Assembly (NCBI GenBank): GCA_037176885.1
Contig: JAWWNJ010000014.1
Span: 1,240,001 to 1,304,000 of the forward strand
DNA: 64,000 bases
From: Favolaschia claudopus
Taxonomy: Eukaryota > Basidiomycota > Agaricomycetes > Agaricales > Mycenaceae
Direction of reading: 5' to 3'
This document shows, one piece after another, positions 63,154 through 64,000 of this stretch. A program made the position numbers and the translations under genes. Each line of letters opens with the position of its first letter. Within the stretch, counting starts at the first letter, position 1. The notes beneath the pieces are model-generated. The model was not told where the DNA came from and ran no database searches. It saw only the letters and a program-made list of their open reading frames with translations.

Positions 63154-63165
63154 AGCCTTTCTTCT
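63154..63165 (-). promoter_or_regulatory. Self-complementary priming site of Gypsy 2
   Basis: The minus strand reads AGAAGAAAGGCT, two bases (GC) after the 5' LTR. It is complementary to AGCCTTTCTTCT at 63286-63297 inside the LTR, the predicted RNA 5' end. No match to a tRNA 3' end (TGG..) is present next to the LTR. Confidence 0.75.
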
Positions 63166-63167
63166 GC

Positions 63168-63491
63168 TGTAAGGGCAACCTTTAGGACCCGAGATGTCTC
63201 GAGGGTCTAGCGAGGGAGAATCCAAAGTTAATTAAGAAGCTACTAAGAATACATCACACCGCACCTAGCGAGGGAGAATCCAAAGAGAAGAAAGGCTGAG
63301 GATTCCCACGCTAGGTGCAGTAAACATATAGTAACTAGTTCCCACAAGCTCGGAGCAATCGGCAATGATCCCGGGCCAAGTCACATGCCTTACTCCACGA
63401 TGACATAGGGCTTTGGGGGAAAGTGGGAAATCTGCAGGAGGCCTGCGTCATAGGTGGCTGTGTAGTGCCAAAAGAGGGAGTTCCCCTGACA
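63168..63491 (-). mobile_element. 5' LTR of Gypsy 2, 324 bp
   Basis: Minus strand TGTCAGGGGAAC..GCCCTTACA. A TATA-like TATATG at 63325-63330 lies 28 nt before the AGCCTTTCTTCT motif at 63297, so U3 would be about 194 bp and R-U5 about 130 bp. It also contains two copies of GGATTCTCCCTCGCTAG. Confidence 0.85.
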
Positions 63492-63533
63492 CAGCTGCGG
63501 GAGTCGAACACGACTCACTGATGTTCCACCAAA

Positions 63534-63652
63534 TGTAACAACCCATGAATGGGCGATTGATAAAATTGTAACGACTGAGTAAAATGGAACGTGCCGGAAT
63601 TGCACACGACACAACCGTTGGACTATCCGTCCCATCATACAAGTCTGTTACA
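63534..63652 (-). repeat. 119-bp TG..CA unit (type 2) with tRNA-like core, intact copy
   Basis: TGTAACAACCC on the plus strand to CTGTTACA. The tRNA-like part is 63585-63633 on the minus strand: acceptor GGGACG/CGTTCC, D-arm-like and B-box-like motifs as in 12420-12468, T-stem partly decayed. 63545-63569 is identical over 25 bp to the integrase C-terminal coding sequence of Gypsy 1 (48535-48559). Gypsy 2 inserted about 40 bp away. Confidence 0.6.
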
Positions 63653-63729
63653 GCAGCCAACCCCCCGTTTCTCGGGTGACGAAGCCGGCTCGGCCGGGGT
63701 TGATTCGTAAGCGGATCACCGATCCCTTA

Positions 63730-63983
63730 CTGTACTATTCCGACCGGTTGTTCACATAACGGGTAACGCCCGTCTGTGAACTGAACAATTTTGGTCTCCG
63801 TAACGCATAACAGCGACTTTTTTGGCCCAAAAAGGCAAGAAAATGTCAAAATTTTTGCTCCGGCATTCGCCGGAGCACCATATATGGTAATTTTGTCTTG
63901 ATTGCCGGCCGGTGAACAATGTTTCCAGTGAACAAATAGGCTAACGCGTAACACCCAGTGAACAACCGGTCGGAATAGTACAG
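63730..63983. mobile_element. 254-bp MITE with TA duplication
   Basis: Inverted repeats CTGTACTATTCCGACCGGTT (extended through GTTCAC), flanked by TA at 63728-63729 and 63984-63985. Tc1/mariner-type. It marks the end of the block shared with 12.33-12.51 kb. No coding capacity. Confidence 0.85.
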
Positions 63984-64000
63984 TACACCCTCCCCTCTTG

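Larger units (their letters stand above)
55998..63491 (-). mobile_element. Gypsy element 2, complete, chromodomain type
   Basis: LTRs of 324 bp (55998-56314 plus 57905-57911, interrupted; and 63168-63491) with TG..CA ends, and a 5-bp target duplication CAGCT (55993-55997 and 63492-63496). The order on the minus strand is 5' LTR, self-complementary priming site, gag, -1 slippery site, pol with chromodomain, purine tract, 3' LTR. The two LTRs look identical by eye. All core motifs are intact, so this element was active recently and may still be. Confidence 0.9.

Overview
The window looks like a transposon-rich stretch of a filamentous fungal genome, most likely an Agaricomycete basidiomycete. 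The grounds are short GT-AG introns of about 40-60 nt, the mix of Copia, chromodomain Gypsy, Tad-like LINE, hAT, pogo-like and CACTA-like elements, and one clear eukaryotic housekeeping gene (Rna14/CstF-77). I see no rRNA, no canonical tRNA, no CRISPR array and no prokaryotic gene organisation. Assignments rest on reading motifs, terminal repeats and target-site duplications (TSDs) by eye; no database search was made.

Layout. 0-2.4 kb: CACTA-like termini, a 651-bp foldback element and an unrecognised ORF. 2.4-9.5 kb: a spliced FAD monooxygenase gene (5.0-7.0 kb, minus strand) between two direct copies of a 1.3-1.46 kb repeat. 9.6-12.5 kb: an LTR fragment split by a LINE with a 10-bp TSD, then two MITEs. 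12.4-14.5 kb: CACTA-like ends and a second family with GTGAA/TTCAC arrays. 14.7-16.8 kb: an Rna14-like gene whose seven exons join into an unbroken 589-codon frame; directly behind it lies a 5'-truncated LINE on the opposite strand. 19.2-22.9 kb: a GC-rich palindromic module, a 143-bp unit with a tRNA-like core, a Gypsy gag/protease fragment and a hAT transposase gene cut off inside an intron. 22.9-35.5 kb: two 1.7-1.9 kb inverted arms (each with a pogo-like remnant) enclosing two decayed Copia elements. 35.5-39.9 kb: mostly non-coding, with twin 378-bp TA-flanked MITEs. 39.9-52.4 kb: a Gypsy element with an unusually long Gag, later invaded by MITEs, followed by a 254-aa ORF split by a CACTA-like element and by an apparently identical second LTR. 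52.4-55.9 kb: a nested set of five elements whose removal restores exactly 143 bp, then GC-rich palindromic modules. 56.0-63.5 kb: an apparently intact chromodomain Gypsy element on the minus strand with TSD CAGCT, whose 3' LTR is interrupted by a 1,585-bp non-autonomous LTR element encoding a KH-domain protein (TSD GTTCC).

How the parts work together. Only the monooxygenase and Rna14 genes look like ordinary host genes. The 56-63.5 kb Gypsy carries gag, a canonical -1 slippery heptamer, protease, reverse transcriptase, RNase H, integrase and chromodomain. A site next to its 5' LTR is complementary to its predicted own transcript start, which suggests Tf1-like self-priming. The KH element has the same architecture (self-complementary priming site after a GC spacer, TATA box about 27 nt upstream, similar LTR tips) but no gag or pol, so it is probably mobilised in trans. 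That pair is the most interesting system here. The tRNA-like 143-bp and 119-bp TG..CA units, the two ATTGTCG-TIR elements and the repeat domain in the long Gag are the next best candidates for something undescribed.
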